A stretch of 64,000 nt of DNA from Sipunculus nudus (GCA_026874595.1 CM049306.1:41852019-41916018), one strand, 5' to 3'; counted from the stretch's first letter, positions 22,637 to 33,557 are shown. Notes: generated by a model not told the origin, from the letters alone. Made by a program: numbers and translations.

Positions 22637-23754
22637 CAATACGAAATTTGTGAGCGATACCCAGCACTGTCTTACCAAGTCGTAATGGAAATGTCTCTAC
22701 TGCCAAGGATCGGATATACAGGGGGTCGTATAACAGTTTTTTTTACCATAGTACGAACACAAATGACGCGTCGTGAGATTTTCAAAGATAGAAACAAGTG
22801 GTACAACATGTCGCAGGTAATCACTAGTATGATGCCCATGTGGATCAAGGTTCTGTAGTTGATATAGCTTTTTGTTGATGACTTGTCATCTCAATCCGGG
22901 CACGGAAGAACCTACCACGTGTTGGACAGCCTAGGTTCGATTGGACTTTAGTAGAACTTTTTGAGCAGGTCGGCATACATGGTAAAAAATGACAAGAAAA
23001 GGAAACATTAAAATTTTGAAGGGTAGTGTAAATGACATAAGGGATGCTCTTACACACAGTAGAGTAACCAATATAATGGATTTTACGTAGCCCACAACCA
23101 TTTTTTTCAGTTTCGTAATAGTTATTTTTTGTAAACCTGTTAAATGAAAAGAATATTACGTAAATATAGGTCATACAACACTTCCACATCTTGACGTATT
23201 ATAATGCATAAAAAGCATAGTTTTTCAATCCCTTCAACATATTTAGATTATTTTTGGCAGTACTAGTCAATAGAAAATTAGACAATATCTTTTAAGTCTT
23301 CCAAACTGTCAGAGAGAAACCTGAACTTTCCTGGAATCAGTTTTGTGATTATAATTCTGTTCCAAACGTCTGGTTTAATCTAAAGTTAGAAGTTTACTAT
23401 TTTGACATAAGCATCTTTAATTCAGCAAAGCTTTCGCTAAGCTAAGCTACGTCGCGTAAAACATTGGTAGTGGCCGTCCTGACAGCTCTTTCGTGGATTA
23501 TGAACAGTGTCTCATGTGACTGGCACGAAATCGTTATCAACCAATCAAGTCGAGTGTAATAAAAGTAAATAGTACACAGGTATGTTCATTATTCATACAG
23601 CTGGCACTTCGACCTGGTAGAGCAGGTCTCTTTTGACGGTGTTCATGTATTTGTTTAATCTGGTCATGTTCAAACACATGGACTTATTGTGCCGTAAAAC
23701 ACCGCGTATCATGAGTGCTGGGGGAAAATCCTACGCAAACACGAATACTCACTG
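22637..23754. other. No feature recognised
   Basis: AT-rich sequence between the first solo LTR and a MITE. Nothing resembling retroviral gag or pol occurs, which supports the solo-LTR reading. The 114-codon minus frame at 22845-23189 has no recognisable domain. Confidence 0.55.
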
Positions 23755-23759
23755 TAAAG

Positions 23760-23987
23760 CAGAAGCGGATCCAGGAAGGGGGGAGGTCTAGGGCGTCTAG
23801 GGGGTCCGGACCCCCCCCCCTTTCATCAGAAACGTTTTCTTAAGGGCTTCAGACAAAATTTTGCCGCCTGAACCCCCCCCCCCCCCTATCAGACCTGAGG
23901 ACCTTTTTTTTAGGGTTTTCATTTGTCCTCCTGGGTTGGACCACCCCCCCCCCCCCCCCCTATTCCTAAATCCTGGATCCGCCCCTG
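23760..23987. mobile_element. hAT5-like MITE, copy 1
   Basis: The ends are CAGAAGCGGATCCAGGA and, reverse-complemented, CAGGGGCGGATCCAGGA, flanked by the 5 bp duplication TAAAG at 23755-23759 and 23988-23992. Three long poly-C runs lie inside. Internal landmarks GGACCTTTTTT, CTCCTGGGTTGGACC and AAATTTTG.CGCC recur in copies at 30902 and 51280. CAG-type termini with a 5 bp duplication fit the hAT5 subgroup. No transposase is present. Confidence 0.85.
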
Positions 23988-24058
23988 TAAAGTGTATACA
24001 ACCGATCATAAACAGTCCCAGGGAATCCTACGATTATTCAACATTGTAAATGTAGACC

Positions 24059-24305
24059 GGATTCTGTAGCTCAGGGGTAGAGCACATGACTCAAAGCCGG
24101 GAGATCGTGACTTCGAATCTCAGCCGAGGCGGTGAGATTTTTCACTTTCGGCCCTTGCCTAGGGTGTACTCACCAGGTTTAATTGGAAGGCCGTACCAAA
24201 CGGCCGTGTTTACTCACAAACGTGTGCGCCTTTTTGGGGTTCCTCGGGGTATGATCGAGCAATGGGGACGATAAAGCACCCAGGGCCCGCAGGTGCAGTA
24301 GTCAC
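24059..24305 (+). mobile_element. tRNA-derived SINE
   Basis: An A-box-like TAGCTCAGGGGT stands at 24067-24078 and a B-box-like GACTTCGAATCT at 24109-24120, spaced as in a tRNA gene, preceded by a 7 bp acceptor-like arm. The region folds poorly as a real tRNA (anticodon arm and acceptor pairing broken), and a ~170 bp non-tRNA body follows, ending with the GCACCCAGGGCCCGC string also found at position 16. This is the layout of a SINE with internal RNA polymerase III promoter. No A-rich tail is seen at the end. Confidence 0.75.
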
Positions 24306-24331
24306 TAGGATATAAAATGAGAGGAAACATA

Positions 24332-24400
24332 GTCCGAAACCGGAATGGAATTCTGCAGATGTACATAAACGTAGCTTAGTTAGCATTGAAAAATGCAGGC
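24332..24400 (+). repeat. Dispersed repeat block paired with the SINE tail
   Basis: Matches 1261-1330 (GTCCGAAACC, GAATGGAATT, TACATAAA, GTTAGCATT). It may be the true 3' part of a longer composite element that includes the SINE body, because both blocks occur in the same order at both loci. Confidence 0.6.
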
Positions 24401-24843
24401 GGTAACCTCCACTAAAAAAATAGTGTAAATAGCAGCAAATCGTAGGAATTTTTGTAACTCGTACCGTAGAAACATAATAAAACATGCTTACAGTGTTAAA
24501 TGCATAAAGTAATTGTAAATAAATGTTAAATACAAATAACGATCGCTTCAGTACTTTTATGTACCCTACACAGTAGCGAATATGTGTAGATAGTGGGATA
24601 TATAACAAAATGGTTCCAGCACCGGGTTGACTAAATAGAAAATTTTCGTAGTAAAGTTCAGGTTATAAACTATGTACCATGCCATGGGTCGGATATATAA
24701 TTTACATGTTTGTGTCAATGAAAGATTGTTTTTCGTTCTATGGATAAACAAACTATGTAAATTTGACTTCGTTAAAACACGCGTTCTTGATTTCTGAGTA
24801 TTAATATTTTATAGCAACTGCTAAAAATGTCGTTTTATCGCAG

Positions 24844-24993
24844 GTTCGAACTGTTTTGGTGGCAATTTTAGTCTTGACAGCTGCTTCGCTTGCGGAGAGA
24901 ATAGACTTGCAGGAGGCGAAGGCAAAAACGCAGTTGTCTGCTTTCGGCACTGTCATTACCGAAAAGAAACGAAAAAAAGTGGCAGTCTCATCA
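24844..24993 (+). CDS. Candidate exon upstream of a short intron
   Basis: After a CGCAG acceptor-like site, 50 codons run open in phase 0 to a consensus donor, TCA|GTAAGT, at 24994. The translation begins with a hydrophobic stretch (VLVAILVLTAASLA), then a Glu/Lys/Ala segment and a basic KKRKK. Third-position use looks coding. With the exon at 25174 the reading frame is maintained. I recognise no family; the hydrophobic start could be a signal peptide or membrane segment. The frame also stays open through the intron to 25056, so an unspliced product is possible. Confidence 0.35.
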
Positions 24994-25173
24994 GTAAGTG
25001 ACGACGATGCTGTAAAGTGTCCAAGGGTAATCCAGTCCCGTCAGCACTGGAAATGATGTGTACGACACCCGGACCGGGGGAGTCACATCTTAATATACTT
25101 TTTTTTATTATATACGTAGAATCGAATTCGTTATTTGTTTATGAATATATATGCCACTGCCCCTCTGTTCCAG

Positions 25174-25227
25174 GCACCTCTGATCTATGCACAAGCACGG
25201 CTAAATATAGATGACTCTGGGAGCTGA
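25174..25227 (+). CDS. Candidate terminal exon of the same fragment
   Basis: A strong acceptor (pyrimidine tract CCCCTCTGTTCCAG) precedes 17 codons, APLIYAQARLNIDDSGS, and a TGA at 25225-25227. The 180 bp GT-AG intron keeps phase 0. Polyadenylation signals AATAAA lie at 25381 and 25472. A 54-codon frame starting at ATG 25211 overlaps the end and contains a perfect 24 bp tandem duplication around LQDIKPD; a one-base shift would join it to this exon, so the fragment could be a decayed longer gene. Confidence 0.33.
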   Translation, partial: APLIYAQARLNIDDSGS

Positions 25228-26248
25228 AGATCCAATCAAGATATTTAAAAATGCTCTTGTTGTGAAAATGGATTATGCTGGGCTTCAGGATATAAAACCA
25301 GATCGGCTTCAGGATATAAAACCAGATGAATACATTGTCCCAATAGAAGTGGGGTACATTATTTGTATAGTTTAAATTAAAATAAAATATAAAAAAAAAT
25401 ATTATTTATCAGAATATTGTATAACATATACTGAAGTGAACCATGCTCAATATTTATCACAAAGTAAAAGCAATAAACATAAAAGAGAAAGAAAAAAAAT
25501 TTTCCATCTTTCTAGCTGCTCTCTTTATAAAACACTAAAAATGTGCCAGTTACATTATAAATGTTTTAAGTGTAATTTTTTTGTATTGATCCGATAGCCT
25601 TTCAGGCATTACTCTTATAGTATATAAGACGAAAAAACCAAACGCCCTTAAGCAGAGAGAATAGATATCTTGCGCTTCTAAAGAAGCTACTGATTTTCCC
25701 GCTGCCAGCGTTGACTGTTTATGATGCACTTAAACACCAGGTTGCCTGTCTGCTGAAAAAAAACTGCTGAAGTGACTAGCAGCCAACCAAATGCCAGTCA
25801 ACAAACATTCGACAGGCATCAGGCTCCGCCCAGAAACCACATGTGGGGCCATTCCCTCTGAGCCTGTCGCCTGTTCAAACGGTTGCCGGGGCGATGAGCT
25901 GTCACTCAAAAAGAAATGAACAACATTAGCTTCGTGTATTCTTCGCTTGGCTGGTAAACCGTTTTGTCTTCCAGCACAGAGTCTCATCTGATTGGATCAA
26001 AATACAGTGCTCCCTTCTGGTGCAAAGATTCTGGATACGAGGTCAAAGCAAACAGCGCTTACGATATAGGTAGAAGGCCTATAGGTAAAGCGCTGTGTAA
26101 AGAGCGTACTATACACTATTCTTCTTATAAAACAAAATTTCAGTGAAACCAGTACTGTTTAGGAAGGTAGGGCACGATGACAAGACAGTTTACGATATAT
26201 ATCGCCTATTGTATAATAAGAAAGTCTTATTCCACTTTACCTTTTGCT
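25228..26248. other. 3' flank, AT-rich then base-balanced, no gene recognised
   Basis: 25228-25372 includes the overlapping small frame noted above. 25680-25990 is base-balanced with an 85-codon minus frame that resembles nothing known. Confidence 0.45.
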
Positions 26249-26252
26249 ATCC

Positions 26253-27086
26253 TGTTACAGGTGCTCTTTTTATTATGTGACACGGGCGTATCTCCTGTTG
26301 TGGCGCTCGTGTCTGGCCGCGTGTTACATTCTTTGTTTAATCCGTACTGGTTGAACTCTCGTTGTCATGTTAGCTTTGAGCTTTCACGCCTGGTCGTGGG
26401 TCACGTGATGAGCCTGGTGTGTAGAGATACACGGCGCTGTTTTTCTAGAGAATTCCTGAAGCGCGTGTTTACTGTGATTGTGCAAGATCTTATAGACTGT
26501 TCGAGAAGTGGAAAATTCCCGGCTTGGGTGTGAAGGTATATAAAGGGGCCGTTTTTTAAAACGAGGAGGGCAGAAAGCAGAGAAGTTTACGGCGGACGCA
26601 GAAGCACGTGTCAGATTCTAGGACTTTATCCGAAGAATGCGGCAATTATACATTTTTCAAAGACTTTCTCCTGGATTTTATGCATTTGGACTTCAGTTTA
26701 CTTTCTGGGTTGTTGCAAAAACTTTCCACTGGACTGTCATTCTCCGAGAGTTTTCATTTAAAGGACTTATCGTTGTGATGGTGTTGGTATCCAGGTACTG
26801 TGCACATACATTATTTTCTCTGTGATTGTATTGACTTGTTGCTGTACCGCTGTTTTACTGTATAATTGCATTGTTTTAGTGTATTGTATTGTTAGGGTTG
26901 TTTAAGAATGAATTATAGTTATTTGTTAACAAAAAACCACAGACTTCTTTATTCATTCCCCTAGACATTTCCCGCTTCCTAGTGTTACAGAATCTGATTT
27001 TTTATCTCCTTACAGAATTTGTGTTCATCACGCATACGTGATCTGTTTATATTAGGTTCCGTTACATAAAATTTCACCCCGTAACA
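26253..27086 (+). mobile_element. Solo LTR 2 of the same family, 834 bp
   Basis: Begins TGTTACAGGTGCTC and ends CCGTAACA, flanked by the duplication ATCC at 26249-26252 and 27087-27090. It aligns with the LTR at 21791 in TATA region, GACTGTTCGAGAAGTGGAAA, TTATTTGTTAACAAAAAACC and the terminal block. Near the 3' end it carries an extra ~20 bp that duplicates the CCGTTACA terminus. Because its duplication differs from that of the first LTR, this is an independent insertion, not the other end of one element. Confidence 0.88.
26537..26544 (+). promoter_or_regulatory. LTR 2 TATA box
   Basis: TATATAAA followed by GGGGCC, aligned with the TATA box of the first LTR. Confidence 0.65.
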
Positions 27087-27090
27087 ATCC

Positions 27091-29054
27091 TCAGTGTAGT
27101 CAATTTTATTCCAGGGTGGTGAAGGGGGGTGACTTGCAGGCGCACACGCAGACCCCCCCCCCCACACACACACACACACATACACCTTTTTAGCGTTTGT
27201 ATAACAAATTTCAAATATACATACTTAATAACATTTCAAATATTTTACAATTAATTAGAAGGTTTTAGAAAATAAGGTTTTATTTTCCAATATAAGTTAT
27301 TTCTAAACCAGTTTTAGATATTTATATTTATATTTTATAGTTAACTCAAAAATGAAGCCGAAGTCTATAATATTTCAATTGTAATAATTTTCTCTGACAA
27401 GGAGAGGGGGGTTACTACATTGACCACCGCCCCCACTCCTTGCCAAAAAGTGGGGGGGGGGGGGATATATACCCTCATCCCTCCAATGTTTACGTCCCTG
27501 GCCATCCTTGTCCTCGGGCCTTTTCTTTCCTATAGCTTAATTTTCTCAGTTCTCGGGGGAGCAAACCATGCAAGCTGTCATAACAAATGGTAGAAAAATA
27601 GTCGTTCTTCATTTGACTAACGTACGCCCATGATCAGTACCAATTTACTACTTGATGCATGGTGAGTTTTACCTCGAGGTAAACTCTTCTCTCAGAGCAG
27701 GAAAAGCGGTCTTAACCCACAAGTGTTTCGCCACTAGGCCCCCGACAAAAAAAAATGTAATGGATTTTTTTACCAGTATATTAGAAGTGTGTAACTGGAT
27801 TGTCATGTGTTGATCGCTGGTGCTTACTTTTTTAATGGAATGATTAAAACAAGACGTTTCTCTAATACATGATATATCGCACTGTAAGATGGGGAAAAAG
27901 AACATATTTTTTGACAAAATAATTAATTCCATACATGTTATTTGTATTCACACCAATCATAATATAATAAGTTAAGATATTTATTAATCAATCTTATTCA
28001 TAAATTTTGTACATAATAAATGAATGATTCAATCAATTCTGCTGCGTAATTGCTCGGCATTGCTGGAAAATACAGTCGTTATGATTAAGGATATTAAATA
28101 ATTTTTGTTATCTTATTATTATTTATTTTTATGATTAATTTTAAAATACAAAATACGACCACACGTCCACAACCAATGACATTTAATACGAAAGGACATG
28201 TAGATGCTTTTAATGTTTTTTTTCCCTTAAGTTTGATTATTCCTATAACTCAAACCCTATTGTATAAGGCTGCACACACGTATATTGCTGATACAAAAGC
28301 CTTCAAAATCGACACATTACTTTTATCTGAGATAAATTTGACTCTTAAAGCATCTTTACACGATTCTCTTTCCCCACTTGTTCTTTTTCACGTGTTTAAT
28401 TAACCCGTACCACTATTCAGATATTCGCCTAAAGCGAGAGGCGTTTTGTTGAATTATCTGCCTTCAATCGCCCCCTTTTTACGTGTTTAATTTACGCTTC
28501 CCATCATCTAGATAACTGAATTCAGCGGAAAGTTTTTGCCGGATCTATTCACTATAATAACAGTCCTTCCAGATAATTAAATCAATAAAAACACACAAAT
28601 AAGATGCCCTTTTCAGTTATAGTGAATGAAACGCAGGTAATTCAACGGTTATGTTACCCTGTAAAAAAGAGATTTTAATAATCAAGAGTGTGCGACCGAA
28701 TAAAAGCTGATATATTCCGTATTTTGTCTAAGTATTTGTCCAGGACCTGCTGAGGGCATTTAGATTGAACGATGAAAACGTAATTATATATGATAAGAAT
28801 GATGTGTAATTTTCACGCTTTCTGGGTTTCAGGCATTTTTATGCAAGGAGAGTGAAATAATACATAAGTCATGACAAGTCTAGAATATATTTGAATGAGT
28901 CTCTGTGTTTTTTTTATCTGTTTTAAATTTATTTATATTTTTCTGTGAGAAGGACAAAAAATGTAAAAAAAAAATCCTTGATTGTTTGAGTGAATCTGTT
29001 TTGTCTTTGAGGCCCTGTCTTTGAATACAGACCCGGGTACTTTGGGCTTCATTT
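27091..29054. other. Gene-free stretch with small repeats
   Basis: Contains poly-C then (CA)n at 27153-27181; a hairpin pairing CAAGGAGAGGGGG at about 27399 with CCCCCACTCCTTG at about 27430; poly-G at 27452-27464; and a diverged ~85 bp duplication at 28375-28510 carrying TTTTCACGTGTTTAATT and TTTACGTGTTTAATTTA. The 90-codon frame at 28131-28403 has no recognisable domain. Confidence 0.5.
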
Positions 29055-29360
29055 AAAGACGTTAAAGCCAGCTATTCAACCACCTTTTCTGTAGAGTTTA
29101 TGTGAAATCTGGCTTACTGCCGATATATTAAAGGTGCCTATTCACCTACCTATTGAAATAACGAATTTATGTGATTTCTGGCTTCCTCTGTGTATATATT
29201 AATGATCTTAATGTAATTCTGGTTATAAAAAGTTCTTATTAGGCCTCCATGAAGGATGTATGGACTTGTTTATCAACAGCATGTTTGTAAACACAGCAAT
29301 GTTGACAAGCGGGAAAAACATGTAACCTATGGTGGTAGGTTGCATATATGCGAATATATA

Positions 29361-29412
<52 letters not shown>

Positions 29413-29620
29413 GAAAACGCCATTTGAAAAGCTCTTTATCTGACTTGCCGCCGGATGCCGTTGATGAATTTGTTTTAATTATTTTGGCGGGCCCCTACAT
29501 ATTATAAAACCGTTGATATAAACAAAGCAAGCAGGCTGTGTGCCGTGATATCAACGTTTTCTGGCCTATTTTTATAAATTCTCCAAGTGATTACCTTTAG
29601 TTTATAAAAATCGTATAGGT
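29055..29620 (+). repeat. Dispersed family, internally deleted copy
   Basis: Three blocks of the family are present: a ~75 bp tandem pair around TTTATGTGATTTCTGGCT (29075-29205), a block with GTAATTC, TTCTTATTAGGCCTC and AAAACATGTAACC..GGTGGT (29208-29345), and a block with GTTGATATAAACAAAGCAAG (29480-29600). Relative to the next copy it lacks the GTGCGAGCCATGCTTGT block, and a (TA)n tract at 29363-29408 sits near where that block should be. Confidence 0.7.
29363..29408. repeat. (TA)n microsatellite
   Basis: About 23 TA units inside the dispersed repeat copy. Confidence 0.97.
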
Positions 29621-29639
29621 GATTGTGCCCCTTTAATAA

Positions 29640-30495
29640 ACTTTAGGTAATTCCTGATGGGAAAACTTCTTATAAGGCCTCACTGGCGGATATTTGAGCT
29701 TTATGTGTGAGAAAACACGGTACGTCCACCAATATTGGTAAATAGGAAAACCATGTAAACGAAGGTGGTTGGTCCATATGTGCGGAAGTTAAAAGGTCAC
29801 TGGTTGCAAAATACCCTTTCCTTAGCCGTGACAACCCGACTCAGTAAGCAATCGGATAATTGGGCTGGTAAGCCTACTCGAGTCGTGATACTAGTAATAT
29901 GGAGGAATGTATCGCAGTGGTCTTGCATCTGGTTGCATTCATATTGTGGGTCATTTCCTGTGTCGCCTGCAAGTAGCCTGCGTCCTGTAACCCGTGCGAG
30001 CCATGCTTGTGTTCATGCGGTCATAAATTCAACGAACATGCCGAGGAATTTACCAATGTGCTTGGTTAAACAGGAACTTTTCTCGTTCATATTTGTTATA
30101 ATTAAAAAGTACACAAAAAATGCTAACGAATAGCCTGGTTTATGTTGATTGACAGTGAACCAGTAGCCCATGAAGCGTTGTCAGAAATGACGAAAATATT
30201 TGCATCATCATAAAGCCTTATAATGCGATCCTAAGAGGTAGATGTCTTGACACTCTGGCGCCAGTAATCTGGTCGTAATGCCAGAGGGTCAATTTGACGC
30301 TACCCTTTGCTAAACTTTGGTTCGTATCACTTGTCGTCAGGTGTCCTTGTTGAATGTGTTTTCATTAGCTGAATCTGTTTGTAGTGTTTTGGAGGGCATC
30401 CCACATGTTAAAAACACGTGGATATAAACAAAACGAGCAGCCGTATGTGGTGGGATCATAGTTTCTGACCTTTTTTTACAAAAAAGGTAAGGGGG
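29640..30495 (+). repeat. Dispersed family, longest copy
   Basis: Carries in order GTAATTCCTGATGGGAAAAC and TTCTTATAAGGCCTCA; GTGCGAGCCATGCTTGTGTT with ACCAATGTGCTTGGTTAAAC; AAGCGTTGTCAGAAATGACG; and TGGATATAAACAAAACGAGC with GGTGGGATCATAG. Blocks match 29208-29620, 19450-19803 and 47570-47945. The 122-codon frame at 29765-30133 is not preserved in the other copies. No terminal inverted repeat or LTR was recognised, so the class is open. Confidence 0.7.
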
Positions 30496-30901
30496 TTATT
30501 TTTAAGTAATAGACGTCGGATAACGAAATGAGCCCGTTAAGCAACAAGTAGCGTTCTGCGTATATCATACTGCGCAGACTCGGACTTACAACAAGCGAGC
30601 TGTTTAGGGATTGTTGGAGTCAAAATCTAGCTGACACCCACAATGCACCGGAGGTTCTACATACACCCAAGGCGTAGGTATAAATGAGATGAAGAGGAAA
30701 AGTTAGTCCATTCAAGTGTTTTGGATGAGAATTGTTTTAAGGCAATTTTTATGAACATGGGGTTTTTATTGTAGTTAAGGACTTATGGATGTATTAACAT
30801 TTTGTAAGCATGCGCATGTAAAATGTACCAGAAGATGCTTCCTTGAAATGTAACAAATTTTGATTTTGAAGTTCTGCAGCTGTCTCACTGTGCCCGCACA
30901 G
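30496..30901. other. No feature recognised
   Basis: Unique-looking sequence without exon-like frames. Confidence 0.5.
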
Positions 30902-31075
30902 AACAGCTTGGTCCAGACCCCCTCCTTTTGAGCCGCGCAACAACCTTTTCCTCAGGTTTTTAAAACCAATTTAATCCGGCCGGGACCCCTGTCTTTCTGG
31001 ATTTGAGGACCTTTTTTAGGTATTGTTATTAGTCTGGGTTCGACCCTCACCTTTCCAAATACTTGATCTGCCTCT
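30902..31075. mobile_element. hAT5-like MITE, copy 2 (degraded)
   Basis: Shares GAGGACCTTTTTTAGG, GTCTGGGTTCGACC and the end CTTGATCTGCCTCTG with the copy at 23760, in the same orientation. The left end is unclear and no target duplication is seen, so this is an older copy. Confidence 0.65.
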
Positions 31076-31761
31076 GAAATCTGTCCCAGTTTCAGTTTTA
31101 TTTTTGAAAACTGGCACCTTGTTTATGTTGTGCGCGGACATGGTACTTTGTTCCACATTTTTTCTTTAGAAAATACAGCGCCCTGTGGAGAAAACATGAA
31201 TAATGTACGGTAGGGGGCCGTAAATTTCTTGTCAGGCTGATAACTTTATATCCATACACATGTTCACGTAGGGTCCCTAAGGTGTCATAAAAAATCTTCT
31301 TTTTAAATATTTACTCTCAGGGCTGCGGGAAGCATATTCGTCATCGGGTTTATGTTCTCCTCAAGGGGGCTTTTTTTCGTGGTTTGTTCGGGTTTTTTTT
31401 TTTTACATTTTTCACCATACCTTGAGAATATTGAGGACAGATATACAGGACATTGGGTTTCATAATAATAGAGGATAACATGATCAAATTTGATTATATG
31501 ACTCACATATAGAAAAACCTTGATAACTGGGAACTGTCTACAAAATTTCGTATAGGAACATGAATCATCTTATAATATCTTATTCTTGTAATACTCCGCT
31601 ATATTTTTTCCTGCAATGTATCACCACAATTAAACTTTAAGTATGATTAAATTGAGATGGTTTATTTTAAAAATGTGTTGACTAAAATTATTTGAAAACA
31701 TATAAAAATGCAAAAAAAATGTCAAATCTAGACATAAAGATGGTTAAATTAAGTCATTAAA
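31076..31761. other. No feature recognised
   Basis: AT-rich sequence with a poly-T run at about 31394; no repeat or exon-like frame recognised. Confidence 0.5.
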
Positions 31762-31988
31762 CTAGAATACGGGTAGTCGACAAGCAACTACTTGTATCCG
31801 CCTAAATCAGAGTGGAACGGGTGAAGTGTTGCATTTTAGCATGGATGTCTGCAGCCAAATTGTGTATGTAGGTTGCGCTACCTACCAAAAAATCCAGAAA
31901 GCTCTATACACATGCAAAACTTTGGCTCAATCGGTCAAACGGTTCCCAAGATATGAGCTTGGATATCTGCTGCATAAACTAGAATGCA

Positions 31989-33350
31989 GGTGGCGCCACC
32001 TGTCATAAAATCAAGAGAGCTGTCGGGGATGTATAAACTTGCAAAATTTTAGGCAGATATGTCAAACCACTGCCGAGATATGAGTGATTTTATCCCATGG
32101 CAGACACACAGATGGGAGCTGTGCAAACATGGCTGCAGGTGGCGCCACCAGTTTTGCGTATGATAAAGAGCTATGTGAGATTTATACACATGCAAAATTT
32201 TGGCCCAATCGGTCAAACGGTTCCCGAGATATGAGCTTGGATGTCTGCAGCGTAAACTTGATTGTAGGTGGCGCCACCTGTCATAAAATCAGAAAAGCTA
32301 TCCAGGATGTATAAGCATGCCGAATTTCAGGTGAATTAGTCAAACCACTGCAGAGATATGAAGAGATTTTAACCCAAGGCAGACGAACAGATGGACACTG
32401 TGCAAACATGGTTGCAGGTGGTGCCACCATTTTCGGTGTATGTTATAAAGCGCTCCAAGGGCTACATTTGTGCAAAAAAATTTTCCTGATCGGTCAAACG
32501 GTTCCTGAGATATGAGCTTGGATGTCTGCAGCGTAAACGTGAATGTAGGTGGCGCCACCTGTCATAAAATCAGAAAAGCTATCCAGGATGTATACGCATG
32601 CCAAATTTCAGGTGAATTAGTCAAGTCACTGCAGAGATATGAGTGATTTTAACCCAAGGCAGACAAACAGATGGACACTGTGCAAACATGGTTGCAGGTA
32701 GCGCCACCATTTTGGTGTATGTTATAAAGCTCTCCAAGGGCTACATTTGTGCAAAAAACTTTTCCTGATCGGTCAAACGGTTCCCGAGATATGAGCTTGG
32801 ATGTCTGCAGCGTAAACGTGAATGTAGGTGGCGCCACCTGTCATAAAATCAGAAAAGCTATCCAGGATGTATACGCATGCCAAATTTCAGGTGAATTAGT
32901 CAAGTCACTGCAGAGATATGAGTGATTTTAACCCAAGGCAGACGAACAGATGGACACTGTGCAAACATGGTTGCAGGTGGCGCCACCACTTTGGTGTATG
33001 TTATAAAGCTCTCCAAGGGCTACATTTGTGCAAAAGAATTTTCCTGATCGGTCAAACGGTTCCCGAGATATGAGCTTGGATGTCTGCAGCGTAAACGTGA
33101 ATGTAGGTGGCGCCACCTGTCATAAAATCAGAAAAGCTATCCAGGATGTTTACGCATGCCGAATTTCAGGTGAATTAGTCAAGTCACTGCAGAGATATGA
33201 GTGATTTTAACCCAAGGCAGACGAACAGATGGACACTGTGCAAACATGGTTGCAGGTGGCGCCACCATTTTTGGTGTATGTTATAAAGCTCTCCGAGGGC
33301 TACATTTGTGCAAAAAGATTTTCCTGATCGGTCAAACGGTTCCCGAGATA
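31989..33350. repeat. 279 bp dimeric tandem array with GGTGGCGCCACC palindromes
   Basis: The 12 bp palindrome GGTGGCGCCACC starts at 31989, 32138, 32267, 32417, 32548, 32697, 32827, 32976, 33106 and 33255. Eight of ten are exact; 32417 and 32697 have one change each. Spacing alternates about 149 and 130 bp, so the true unit is a 279 bp dimer of two related halves (one half continues TGTCATAAAATCAGAAAAGC, the other ATTTTGGTGTATGTTATAAA). Both halves share GAGATATGAG. Units from 32267 onward are nearly identical, indicating recent amplification. Confidence 0.95.
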
Positions 33351-33403
33351 TGTGGGTTTATGTGTGGAAACAGACGCACAAACGGACGCAGAGCGCAAAG
33401 GAA

Positions 33404-33416
33404 AGGTCAGAGGTCA
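33404..33416 (+). promoter_or_regulatory. Perfect DR1 nuclear-receptor site in the element tail
   Basis: AGGTCAGAGGTCA is two consensus half-sites with one-base spacing, the known binding pattern of RXR, HNF4 and COUP-TF type receptors. The identical 13 bp occurs at 43134 in the second copy. The match is seen; binding is not shown. Confidence 0.6.
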
Positions 33417-33519
33417 AAACAAAATCGGGGCGCAGCAGTTCACATGTGACCCGAACATAATCCCGGGTTTCGGAAAATTCCGCCCAGCGGTTACGGAGGA
33501 GTTCTCCGGACACCTACGC

Positions 33520-33541
33520 GGCGGCGGCGGCGGCGGCGGCG
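33520..33541. repeat. (CGG)n run in the element tail
   Basis: Seven GCG/CGG units, matched by a shorter run at 43249-43265 in the second copy, so it belongs to the element. Confidence 0.9.
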
Positions 33542-33557
33542 TGCAGCTGAAAACATA

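Noticed and set aside
24059-24131. A functional tRNA gene
   Set aside because: A- and B-box-like words are present, but the anticodon and acceptor arms do not pair and a non-tRNA body follows, so it is a SINE head.
21791-27086. One full LTR retrotransposon bounded by the two LTRs
   Set aside because: Each LTR has its own flanking 4 bp duplication, and the 3.6 kb between them holds a MITE and a SINE but no gag, pol, primer-binding site or polypurine tract.
32340-33116. Repeated minus-strand frames starting MAPPTFTFTLQT
   Set aside because: They recur every 279 bp with the tandem array and differ by frame-breaking changes; a by-product of the repeat, not a gene family.
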